Positions 17,428 to 24,403 of a stretch of 64,000 nucleotides of DNA are shown here, piece by piece; the first letter of the stretch is position 1; each line of letters begins with the position of its first letter. The notes under the pieces were generated by a model. It saw only the letters and a list, made by a program, of their open reading frames with translations. It had not been told where the DNA came from and did not search any database. The translations under genes were made by a program, and so were the position numbers. The stretch is from assembly GCF_003946045.1 (NCBI RefSeq), contig NZ_RHNW01000004.1:62001-126000 (forward strand). The letters are read 5' to 3'. Origin of the DNA: Levilactobacillus mulengensis (GTDB taxonomy: Bacteria > Bacillota > Bacilli > Lactobacillales > Lactobacillaceae).

Positions 17428-17760
17428 ATGAACATGCAAGCAATTACGAGCAAGGATTTTGAACACATTGGTGACGACACCGCGGTCACGGTCGTGGACT
17501 TTTGGGCTGACTGGTGTGGGCCATGTAAAATGCAGACGCCCGTCCTGGAAAGTTTAGACGAAGCCTATGGTGACCAAGTGAAGTTTGCGTCCCTCGACGT
17601 TGATCAGAACCAGGATCTGGCCCAGTCCCTGGGCATCATGAGTATTCCGTCATTGGTCATCTTTAAGAATGGTATGCCAACGGAAAAGGTTGTGGGCTTT
17701 CACCCGAAGGCTGCGCTCAAGAAGTACATCGACGAAAAATTAACTGAGGTGAGTGCTTAA
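17428..17760 (+). CDS. trxA: thioredoxin
   Basis: Cytoplasmic dithiol-disulfide oxidoreductase, 110 residues. The active site WCGPCK has Cys30 and Cys33; the cis-Pro is in MSIPSLVIF and the C-terminal KKYIDEKL helix is intact. Start ATG 17428 follows GAGGAGGATGA. The repressor gene begins at 17760, overlapping the trx stop by one base, so the two are one operon. It is probably a stress-dedicated paralogue rather than the housekeeping trxA, because it is under a CsoR-family repressor. Confidence 0.92.
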   Translation: MNMQAITSKDFEHIGDDTAVTVVDFWADWCGPCKMQTPVLESLDEAYGDQVKFASLDVDQNQDLAQSLGIMSIPSLVIFKNGMPTEKVVGFHPKAALKKYIDEKLTEVSA

Positions 17761-18023
17761 TGGTTCAAACAACGTCCAGTCAATTAAAGAATCGGCTTCG
17801 GCGAGCGGACGGCCAGCTACAGGGCATCCTGAAGATGGTCGATGACGGTCGGGAATGTCAGGACATCCTGACGCAACTCGCCGCCGTTCGTTCCGGCGTG
17901 GAGCGCATGATTGGGGTCGTCGTTGCTGAAAACGTCAAGCAGTGCATTGCGGATGACCAGCTCAGCGAAGACCAGCAACACGAATTACAAACAGCGCTTG
18001 ATTTGGTTGTTAAGACGCACTAA
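17760..18023 (+). CDS. CsoR/CstR family repressor (DUF156)
   Basis: 87-residue all-helical repressor: LKNRLRRADGQLQGILKMVDDGRECQDILTQLAAVRSGVERM. Of the Cu(I)-binding Cys-His-Cys triad of CsoR only the two cysteines are present (Cys33 and Cys62, 29 apart). The His position, four residues before Cys62, is Asn58. That pattern fits CstR-like persulfide or thiol sensors better than copper sensors. It shares an operon with thioredoxin, and the operator at 17377-17392 indicates autoregulation. The sensed signal is inferred. Confidence 0.88.
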   Translation: MVQTTSSQLKNRLRRADGQLQGILKMVDDGRECQDILTQLAAVRSGVERMIGVVVAENVKQCIADDQLSEDQQHELQTALDLVVKTH

Positions 18024-18024
18024 G

Positions 18025-18232
18025 GTCGTTGTCAGCGCCTCCGGGCTGGTGAAAATGGGCCGTGGCGCTGTGGGCGCACGTCTGGAGCCTGAGAAGCGGT
18101 CTCCAGACTTACTTTGAGCCGCTGAGAAACGCGTCTCAAAGATAGCAGTTGCCTAAGCGGGGAACCCGCTAAGGCAACTCCCACGGCTGAGCCCATTTTC
18201 ACCAGCCCTGCGGCTGACGTGGGTTTAACCGA
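18025..18232 (+). repeat. structured intergenic repeat A3
   Basis: Typical family A copy. The closing stem GGGCTGGTGAAAATGGGC pairs exactly with GCCCATTTTCACCAGCCC (18 bp), extended by GTCAGC/GCTGAC. Hairpins: GTCTGGAG/CTCCAGAC, CTTTGAG/CTCAAAG, and GTTGCCTAAGCGGG/CCCGCTAAGGCAAC (18148-18161, 18165-18178). It starts immediately after the repressor gene stop. Confidence 0.92.
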
Positions 18233-18282
18233 TGACAATGTCGTCGTTATTTGACATTGATTGTGGCTGAATTGACAATTGG

Positions 18283-18352
18283 TTTGTAGTTTGTAGTTTG
18301 TAGTTTGTAGTTTGTAGTTTGTAGTTTGTAGTTTGTAGTTTGTAGTTTGTAG
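18283..18352 (+). repeat. perfect heptanucleotide tandem repeat (TTTGTAG)10
   Basis: Ten uninterrupted copies of TTTGTAG, 70 bases. It lies between repeat A3 and the crcB promoter region, about 155 bases upstream of the first crcB start. A perfect array of this length is expected to change copy number by replication slippage. Confidence 0.97.
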
Positions 18353-18448
18353 TTTGTGATTTGAGTTGCGAATGAATCTGGCTGATTGATCTACTGCTTC
18401 AAATCTTCTTGGCCAATCCGTACTCAATCTAAACTAGTTTCACTAGAA

Positions 18449-18479
18449 GTCGCCCTAGTGGCGGCTTTTTTGGTACAAT
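18449..18479 (+). promoter_or_regulatory. terminator-like hairpin and -10 box ahead of crcB
   Basis: Arms GTCGCC/GGCGGC followed by six T (18449-18471), then TACAAT at 18474-18479. The hairpin could end upstream transcription or act as an attenuator. No sequence match to the fluoride riboswitch core was recognised. Confidence 0.45.
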
Positions 18480-18508
18480 GGAAAGATACTTTTGGAGGAG
18501 GCCAGCAA

Positions 18509-18901
18509 ATGGCTAACGTGTTTGCAATTATTGTTTTTGCCTTTCTTGGGGGCAGTGGGCGTTACCTGGTGGGGCAGGCTTTACCCGAGGCGGCCGGATT
18601 TCCCTGGGCGACGATTTTGATCAACTTAATCGGTAGTGGGCTGTTGGCTTGGCTATCGCACGCCAAACGCCTGACGGCTCAGTGGCCGGAAGCCGTGACC
18701 GTGGGCTTAGGTGTCGGCGGTGTCGGGGCGTTTACGACCTTCTCGACGTTTAGCGTTGACGCCGTGCGGTTGGTGAGTGAACAACGGTGGCTAGCGGCCA
18801 TCAGTTATGTGCTGATCACCGTGATTGGTGGGATGATCTGCAGCGCCCTGGGTGTATGGATTGCCCGACGCTGGTGGACCTTTAACTTGGAGGAAGAGTG
18901 A
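18509..18901 (+). CDS. crcB: fluoride channel CrcB/FluC, first paralogue
   Basis: Small membrane protein of 130 residues with four hydrophobic helices. GGSGRYLVGQ, TILINLIGSGLLAWL and FTTFSTFSVDA are the CrcB signatures for the fluoride pore and the central Na+ site. The frame is open upstream to 18386, but the ATG at 18509 has GGAGGAGG upstream, so that start is used. It is overlapped by the second crcB gene. In many Firmicutes two dissimilar CrcB proteins form a heterodimer that exports fluoride. Confidence 0.92.
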   Translation: MANVFAIIVFAFLGGSGRYLVGQALPEAAGFPWATILINLIGSGLLAWLSHAKRLTAQWPEAVTVGLGVGGVGAFTTFSTFSVDAVRLVSEQRWLAAISYVLITVIGGMICSALGVWIARRWWTFNLEEE

Positions 18902-19257
18902 TGGCCGCGGTGGCTGGCCTGGGCGCAACCGTGGGGGCTCTGGGCCGCTACGGGATGACGCGATTGGTGCAGTCCTATCATGGCAATCGGTGGCCGCTCG
19001 CCACGCTGCTGATCAACTGGTTAGGATGTCTATTGTTTGGCTTTCTAACCGGTTGGCAAGCAACCAATTTAACCGCTGTTTTACTGGGGACCGGGGTCCT
19101 AGGTGGCTTCACGACCTACTCAACCTTTAGTCACGAGGTCATCATGCTGGCGGATCAACGCCGGTATGGCGCCATGACGCTGTATCTCTTGCTTAGTATC
19201 GTTGGTGGGTTGATATTGGCGGCCGGTGGTGGGTGGCTCGGCTGGCTCTTTCGCTAG
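18898..19257 (+). CDS. crcB: fluoride channel CrcB/FluC, second paralogue
   Basis: 119 residues, four helices. GALGRYGMTRLVQ, TLLINWLGCLLFGF and FTTYSTFSHEV match CrcB. It overlaps the first copy; either the GTG at 18898 or the ATG at 18901 can serve, both behind GGAGGAAGAG. The two copies differ clearly, which suits an obligate heterodimer more than a recent duplication. Confidence 0.92.
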   Translation: MMAAVAGLGATVGALGRYGMTRLVQSYHGNRWPLATLLINWLGCLLFGFLTGWQATNLTAVLLGTGVLGGFTTYSTFSHEVIMLADQRRYGAMTLYLLLSIVGGLILAAGGGWLGWLFR

Positions 19258-19335
19258 GCCACGATAAATCAGTGGTATTCCGGGGGAAACTTCCCTATCA
19301 TGGGGATATTGAGTGAAACGAGAGGAGTGGCAATC

Positions 19336-20160
19336 TTGGCAGAACGCTTATCGATTGCGGAACAAAATCAGGCGTTACGCGAACAACTTTCGCCAGAAAA
19401 TCAGGCTTACTGGGACGACTTGGTGGCGGCCTTGCGGCAACAGCCCAAGTACGCTAACGAGGACACCCTCCAGCGAAAAATACGGGAAATATTGCCCAAT
19501 TTATTAGTGGCCCAGTCCAAAGAACAATCCGCCCGAGACTTTTTCGGAGCGGACCCCCAGACCATCGCGGACCAGGTGGGGGCGGCTTCGACGGCTAAAC
19601 CCGCGTGGCTAACCTGGGACTTGTTGGTGCCCGTCCTAATCTTTATCTTAGGGGTTGTGTTGCCCGCAGCGATTCTACCAGCCGTACCACTACAAGGCCT
19701 GTTAATTACGGTACAATTTGGCATCTTCGTCATCGCCATGATTCTGGGTATCTGGTGGGCCGGACGAGTGACCTCGCAAATGCAGTTGGTCGGTTGGCTG
19801 GTCATCATTGTGGCGCTGTTTCTCGCGATGTGGCTGGCCGCACGAGTCGTCCCGGCGCGGGGGCTAATTTATCTGACCCGCGTTGGCGGCAGTGTGTTCT
19901 TGCTGGTCTTTGCCCTGGCCGTCACCGGTCTGACCTGGTGGCATCACCGGCGGCACGCGGATTCCTGGTTCCCCGCCATTCTGGGAAGCCTGTGGATCAC
20001 GACGCTGTTGGCCCTACTGGCGCGGTTCCCGCTGACCTCTGGGTTGATGGTGACTTCCGCGGGTAATCTGTTGATTGCGCTGGGAACGGTGTTGGCGGAT
20101 GCTAGCATCCTAATCATCGGCTGGCACATCTGGCAACTCCGCCAAACTAAATCAGAGTAA
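19336..20160 (+). CDS. DUF1129 family membrane protein
   Basis: About 274 residues: a soluble N-terminal part of about 90 residues (LSPENQAYWDDLVAALRQQ, then ILPNLLVAQSKEQSARDFFG), then six hydrophobic segments. This is the layout of the DUF1129/YfaA-like proteins found next to housekeeping genes in Lactobacillales. The frame extends back to 19300, but AGAGGAG at 19321-19327 points to a TTG start at 19336 (MAERLSIAEQ). Function unknown. Repeat A4 starts one base after the stop. Confidence 0.75.
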   Translation: MAERLSIAEQNQALREQLSPENQAYWDDLVAALRQQPKYANEDTLQRKIREILPNLLVAQSKEQSARDFFGADPQTIADQVGAASTAKPAWLTWDLLVPVLIFILGVVLPAAILPAVPLQGLLITVQFGIFVIAMILGIWWAGRVTSQMQLVGWLVIIVALFLAMWLAARVVPARGLIYLTRVGGSVFLLVFALAVTGLTWWHHRRHADSWFPAILGSLWITTLLALLARFPLTSGLMVTSAGNLLIALGTVLADASILIIGWHIWQLRQTKSE

Positions 20161-20380
20161 TTGGTTAAAAATAACCGCCTCCGGCTTCCAGGGATTCCGC
20201 CTGCTGTGGGGAACGCCTCCAGCCAAAGGGCGGTCTTCCGGCTCGCTTTGAAGCCTGGCAAAACCAGCCAGGCTCCAAAGTCGTCCCATGGTGTAAGTTA
20301 CCTAAGAAACGGTAACTAACGCCATCGACACAGCCGACTCCATCCCTGGCTTCCTGCGGCTACGATTGATTTTTAACCAA
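20161..20380 (+). repeat. structured repeat A4, chimeric
   Basis: Outer arms TTGGTTAAAAAT/ATTTTTAACCAA pair perfectly over 12 bp (20161-20172, 20369-20380). The inner closing stem is CAGGGAT/ATCCCTG, different in sequence from other A copies but still paired. It contains family B boxes (GCTGTGGGG and ATCGACACAGCC) together with A-like hairpins, e.g. GCCTGG/CCAGGC and GTTACC/GGTAAC. Confidence 0.85.
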
Positions 20381-20440
20381 TCTCTGGTTTGAGCCGGAGT
20401 GGCCGTGTGAGTTTATTTTGGAATCAATTATTCAGCTAAG

Positions 20441-20482
20441 GCCATCGACACAGCGGGGAACCTTGACCCGCTTCTGGTCGCT
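20441..20482 (+). repeat. B-type fragment
   Basis: AAGGCCATCGACACAGCGG and the following CCGCTTCTGGTC match the 3' part of family B elements; the rest is absent. Confidence 0.6.
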
Positions 20483-20567
20483 CTTGGTCGTCTCTGATTT
20501 AGTTGGTCGGGTGGACTGGTTGTTTACCATTAGATATAGTTCCTTAACAATTAAACATAAACAAAGC

Positions 20568-20613
20568 AAATGCAGACCGACAATTCCAGGAGAATTGCCA
20601 GTCTGCATTTTTT
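20568..20613. terminator. bidirectional terminator
   Basis: Arms AAATGCAGAC/GTCTGCATTT (20568-20577, 20601-20610), further extended by CAATTC/GAATTG, with T run on the plus strand. It lies 46 bases past the stop of the minus-strand LCP gene. Confidence 0.75.
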
Positions 20614-20658
20614 AATCCGTTTATTTCGGTTCAAACCGATGAAAAGTACAGGTTTCTT

Positions 20659-21654
20659 TTAAAAGCCAATCGGGTCCAACGCGTCCGTTTGGAACGTGCT
20701 GGTGGTGGCTAAGCCTAGCGCTTGGCGGAGGCCCGTTGAGACCTTCGTAATTTCACTTTGCGGTGCGATTTGGTAGTCGATGCCGTTGATGGTGGCCGGT
20801 TGGCCCTGCAGCGTTTGGGATTCGATGTGGCGGCTGGTGTGGCCGTCCTTGGTGCGTAGCCACATCAGGTCGTCGAAGGTCAGATTCGTTTGCAAATTAC
20901 TGTTGAGCGACTTCAAAACCGTTTGGTAGCGCAGGACCGAGCTCAGGCTGGCTTCCTTTAACACCAGTGCCTTGATGATTTGGCGCTGGCGAGCTTGGCG
21001 GCCGTAATCACCCAGTGGGTCCTGGTCGCGCATCCGGGAGTAGGCCAGGGCACTGGCACCATTTAGGTGAATCTTGACGCCCTTGGTGACGTTGGCCTGT
21101 TGATAGTGGAAGGTCAGTAGCGGATCAATCGTGACGCCGCCGACCGCGTTGATCATTTTCTCCAGGCCGCCCATGTTCAGTAGGACGTAGTAGTGGATGG
21201 GGATGTTGACCAGGTGCTCGACGGTCTGAATCGTGGTTTTGGCGCCGTAGAGTGGATAGGCCGCGTTGATTTTTTCCTCGTCATTTTGACTGCCGTAAAT
21301 ATTGACCAGCGTGTCCCGGGGGATGCTGGTCAGCTTGGCCGTCTGCTTCTGTGGATTAATCGTGGCGACAATCATGGTGTCGGTCCGACCAACCTGGGTC
21401 CGCCCCAGTGCGCCGGTATCGGTGCCTAACAGAAGAATGGCAAAGGGCTTGCCACTAGTAATGGTGGTATCGCTGGGCTTGCCCACGGCGTGATAGGTCT
21501 TTGAAAAAGTCTGTTGTGCCGTGTGCCAAGCGTGCCATCCGTAAAGTCCGCCGCCCACCAGGAAGAGGGCGAGCAGGGTCAATAAAATATGGCGCCCCCG
21601 GTGACGCCGACTGGTGAAATGCCGTCCCCGCGGCGGCAATGGTGCGTTTTGCAT
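20659..21654 (-). CDS. LytR-CpsA-Psr (LCP) family cell-wall ligase
   Basis: Membrane-anchored enzyme of 331 residues that transfers undecaprenyl-linked polymers (teichoic acid or polysaccharide) to peptidoglycan. One membrane segment near residues 22-42 follows a basic cytoplasmic tail. The extracellular LCP domain shows LLLGTDTG, GRTDTMIVATINPQKQTAKLTSIPRDTLV (catalytic Arg/Asp), INAVGGV and ALAYSRMRDQDPLGDYGRQARQRQII. All key residues are present. Monocistronic. Confidence 0.93.
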   Translation of the reverse strand: MQNAPLPPRGRHFTSRRHRGRHILLTLLALFLVGGGLYGWHAWHTAQQTFSKTYHAVGKPSDTTITSGKPFAILLLGTDTGALGRTQVGRTDTMIVATINPQKQTAKLTSIPRDTLVNIYGSQNDEEKINAAYPLYGAKTTIQTVEHLVNIPIHYYVLLNMGGLEKMINAVGGVTIDPLLTFHYQQANVTKGVKIHLNGASALAYSRMRDQDPLGDYGRQARQRQIIKALVLKEASLSSVLRYQTVLKSLNSNLQTNLTFDDLMWLRTKDGHTSRHIESQTLQGQPATINGIDYQIAPQSEITKVSTGLRQALGLATTSTFQTDALDPIGF

Positions 21655-21751
21655 GATAATTCCTCCCCCTTATACGCTGACAAGTATAGTCATTTACGTG
21701 GCAAATGGCGGCGACCTTTACCTAATTAGGTAGTCTTTTAACCAAAACTTA

Positions 21752-21972
21752 TCCGGCGGGTTAAGTCGTTGTATACGCCTCCGGGCGGGTGAAAATGGGA
21801 GCGGAACGCTGCGGGCGCACGGCCGGAGCCAAAGGGCGGTCTCCAGCCTTACTTTGAGCCGCTGAGAAGCGCGTCTCAAAGATAGCAATTTTCTAAGCGG
21901 TAAAACCGCTAAGGAAATTCCCACGGCTGGCCCCATTTTCACCCGCCCTGCGGCTCATGTCGACTTAGCCGG
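21752..21972 (+). repeat. structured intergenic repeat A5
   Basis: Closing stem GGGCGGGTGAAAATGGG pairs exactly with CCCATTTTCACCCGCCC (17 bp), with compensatory change relative to A3. The outer arms TAAGTCG/CGACTTA pair too. Hairpin 3: AATTTTCTAAGCGG/CCGCTAAGGAAATT. It lies between the divergent LCP and luxS genes and forms an opposite-orientation pair with A6. Confidence 0.9.
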
Positions 21973-22168
21973 CAGGAAAAATTGGTTGGTGGCTGCCATT
22001 TAACTCTCCAGTAAAAATGGTGCCTGTGCCCTAATGAATCCTATCTGAATGTAGCCAAGTTGCTGGCAGATCAGCGTTTACAAAAATGGTTATAATTCAC
22101 TAAAAGAAATTAGTGGCCGGTAGCGGTTACTTTGGTGTACAGTAAAGGAAGTATCATTAACAAGTTTC

Positions 22169-22393
22169 GTGTGGGCTAAGCCAGTGTTAGCCGCAGATAT
22201 GGTGAAAATGGGCTTAGCCGTGGTAGTTTCCTAAGCAGCTTGGCTGCTTAGGAAACTGATATTTTTGAGACTCGATTTGTGAGGCTCAAAATAAGCTCGG
22301 AGACCGCTCTGTGGCTTCGGGCGTTCGCCCACAGCGTTCCGACCCATTTTCACCATGCCGGAGGCGAGTAGAAACACTTTTGATAACCCACAC
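22169..22393 (-). repeat. structured intergenic repeat A6 (minus orientation)
   Basis: Outer arms GTGTGGG/CCCACAC. Closing stem GGTGAAAATGGG/CCCATTTTCACC. Hairpin 3 is perfect over 15 bp: AGTTTCCTAAGCAGC/GCTGCTTAGGAAACT. It ends 20 bases before the luxS -10 box. Confidence 0.9.
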
Positions 22394-22412
22394 CAAACTG
22401 GTTATTAACATA

Positions 22413-22418
22413 TATAAT
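22413..22418 (+). promoter_or_regulatory. -10 box of luxS
   Basis: A perfect TATAAT 21 bases before the luxS start. No good -35 is visible at the right distance; that position lies at the right edge of repeat A6. Confidence 0.55.
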
Positions 22419-22438
22419 GAAAAGGGAGTTGGCAAATA

Positions 22439-22912
22439 ATGGCAAAAGTTGAAAGTTTTACTTTGGATCACACAGCTGTTAAAGCACCTTACGTTCGGTT
22501 GATTACTCGGGAAACAGGGACCAAGGGCGACGTCATTTCTAACTTTGATTTACGATTAGTTCAACCTAACGAAAACGCCATTCCAACGGCCGGGTTACAT
22601 ACGATTGAACATTTATTGGCTGGTTACCTGCGTGACGAAATGTCTGGCGTCATTGACTGTTCACCATTTGGTTGCCGGACCGGGTTCCATTTGATTACCT
22701 GGGGCGAACAATCCACTGAAGAAGTTGCCAAAGCTTTGAAGGCTTCTCTACACCGGATCGCCTTTGATACGGAGTGGAAAGACGTTCAAGGCACTGACAA
22801 ATACAGCTGTGGGAACTACCGCGACCACAGTCTGTTCTCCGCTAAGGAATGGAGCAAGGATATCCTGGACAAGGGGATTTCTAAGGACCCCTTCAAGCGC
22901 GAGGTTATCTAG
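22439..22912 (+). CDS. luxS: S-ribosylhomocysteine lyase LuxS
   Basis: Cleaves S-ribosylhomocysteine to homocysteine and the autoinducer-2 precursor DPD, in the activated methyl cycle. 157 residues; metal site His54 and His58 in HTIEH plus Cys124 in [10 protein letters not shown], catalytic Cys79 in SPFGCRTGF. Start ATG follows AAAGGGAG. Monocistronic, with its own terminator. Confidence 0.98.
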   Translation: MAKVESFTLDHTAVKAPYVRLITRETGTKGDVISNFDLRLVQPNENAIPTAGLHTIEHLLAGYLRDEMSGVIDCSPFGCRTGFHLITWGEQSTEEVAKALKASLHRIAFDTEWKDVQGTDKYSCGNYRDHSLFSAKEWSKDILDKGISKDPFKREVI

Positions 22913-22934
22913 ATTAAGCTAAACGCAAATCCCA

Positions 22935-22970
22935 AAGGAATCTGGCAGGCTGCCGGGTTCCTTTTATTTT
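22935..22970 (+). terminator. terminator of luxS
   Basis: Arms AAGGAATCTGGCAG/CTGCCGGGTTCCTT followed by T-rich sequence. Confidence 0.85.
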
Positions 22971-23067
22971 GCCTTAGCCAGTTAGTAATGTTGAATGCAT
23001 CACATTAGCAGAATCTTTGTTTGCCAGGAATGCTTGCGATATAATTAATATAATAAATGCTTTTGGG

Positions 23068-23111
23068 ATTGGTTAAACTGTCGTTGTCAGTGCCTCCGGG
23101 CTGGTGAAAAT
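23068..23111 (+). repeat. truncated A-type repeat, left end only
   Basis: GTCGTTGTCAGTGCCTCC and GGGCTGGTGAAAATG match the left end of family A (compare 18025). The copy then stops abruptly; no hairpins or right arm follow before the next gene. The rest of the 317-base gap to 23230 shows nothing else. Confidence 0.8.
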
Positions 23112-23229
23112 GACAGCCAAACAGATTATGGGATATTGATTATTTGGCAGGCAATTAGTCGTTGTAAAAGGTTTGGATTCAAACAGTGTGCAGGTTTGTA
23201 AAACGAAAAAATGTTGAGGGGATTTGATC

Positions 23230-24318
23230 ATGAAAAAGCTACATTGGGGTGTAATGGTATTGGTGGCCGTCAGCTTGGGGCTGGGCGGCAGTACGACCGC
23301 GCAGGCCTACGGGACGTATCACCAGAAGTCATCCGCTTTAAGCGTGGGGCGGATGCGGCACGTGAATAATTCTCGCGTGCACTACGTTAAGGCGCCCAAA
23401 AATTATCAGCACGCAAAGAATACCCATGGTATCAACACCATCAAACGTAGTCGGGGCACGGCGGTTACCTTTAAAACGAAATATCTGTTACCGCTACCCG
23501 GCTATCACAATCAGGCCTGGGGGAATCCCCAGGGCCTGACCACCAACGGCCGTTATCTCTACGTTTTGTACTGTCCCACGGCTTGGCACAATCGTGGGCG
23601 CATCGTGCGTTACGATATGAAAAAGCTGAATAAACTGGGTCTGACGCCGCAACAATTACAGACGGCCTACACCAGTAACGCCAAGGCTCAACTTGCCAGT
23701 CATGCGGCGGTCAAGGTTGGGCAACCGTTTGAAACGGGACACGGTCAGTCGTTGGCCTATAACTGGAAAAATCATCACCTCTACATGTGGTGTGACAGGG
23801 AAAAGTCGGCGGCCACGCCCGTCAATCAGTACGGGTACATCAAGCAGATCAAGGCCAACACCCTGACGCCCCGCTACCAGATTCGCTTCCGCCTGAAGCA
23901 CAAGCGGTTTGCGGTGCCGGGCGGCCACGTCTTAACGTTTGATAAAAAGGGGCACGCCTACTTCTGGAGTCGACCAACGACGCACCAGGCTTACATTTAT
24001 CAAGGAAGTATCTCGAAGCATCACGTGAAATTCCGCTTGACCCGGCAGGTTTTGAAACACGGGCCCGGGACCCACGTGCAGAGCATGGGCTACAACCCGC
24101 ACACCAACCGGGTTTACCTGGTGGCCGATGATTCAATCGCCAGTGTGCCAGTATCCAAGCTCTCCGGCAAGGGCCACCTGACCAAGAACAACGTGCGCTG
24201 GACCAAGTTCTCGTCCAAACGGGAATTTGAAGGCCTGACGTTTACCAAGGGTGGGCACGCCTACCTGTTGACCAATCACAATCCGGAAATCCTGCGGGGC
24301 AACCGGGTCAGTTGGTAA
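23230..24318 (+). CDS. secreted protein, possibly beta-propeller-like, copy 1
   Basis: About 362 residues with a clear signal peptide (MKKLHWGVMVLVAVSLGLGG, cleavage near AQA). The mature part has recurring strands with aromatic and glycine residues: QAWGNPQGL, GRYLYVLYCPTAWHNRGRIVRYDM, ETGHGQSLAYNW, LYMWCD, PGGHVLTFDKKGHAYFW, NRVYLVADDSIASVPVSKL, REFEGLTF. That spacing suggests a propeller-type fold, but this is inference and I do not recognise a named family. The ATG at 23230 is preferred over TTG 23224 because GAGGGG lies eight bases before it. A tandem paralogue follows 85 bases downstream. Confidence 0.8.
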   Translation: MKKLHWGVMVLVAVSLGLGGSTTAQAYGTYHQKSSALSVGRMRHVNNSRVHYVKAPKNYQHAKNTHGINTIKRSRGTAVTFKTKYLLPLPGYHNQAWGNPQGLTTNGRYLYVLYCPTAWHNRGRIVRYDMKKLNKLGLTPQQLQTAYTSNAKAQLASHAAVKVGQPFETGHGQSLAYNWKNHHLYMWCDREKSAATPVNQYGYIKQIKANTLTPRYQIRFRLKHKRFAVPGGHVLTFDKKGHAYFWSRPTTHQAYIYQGSISKHHVKFRLTRQVLKHGPGTHVQSMGYNPHTNRVYLVADDSIASVPVSKLSGKGHLTKNNVRWTKFSSKREFEGLTFTKGGHAYLLTNHNPEILRGNRVSW

Positions 24319-24403
24319 GTTTAGCAAGTTGAGAAAATCCTTATCTCCGCTAGTTGGCGGTCAGTGCAGTATACTGGCTGAAAACATTGAGGGGTGAGGG
24401 ATT

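Noticed and set aside
18032-18427. 131-codon minus-strand frame with a repeated peptide NYKLQTT
   Set aside because: It is the translation of repeat A3 and the TTTGTAG array; no ribosome binding site and no counterpart in other A copies.
18449-18509. Fluoride riboswitch before crcB
   Set aside because: Position and a hairpin fit, but the conserved riboswitch core was not found.
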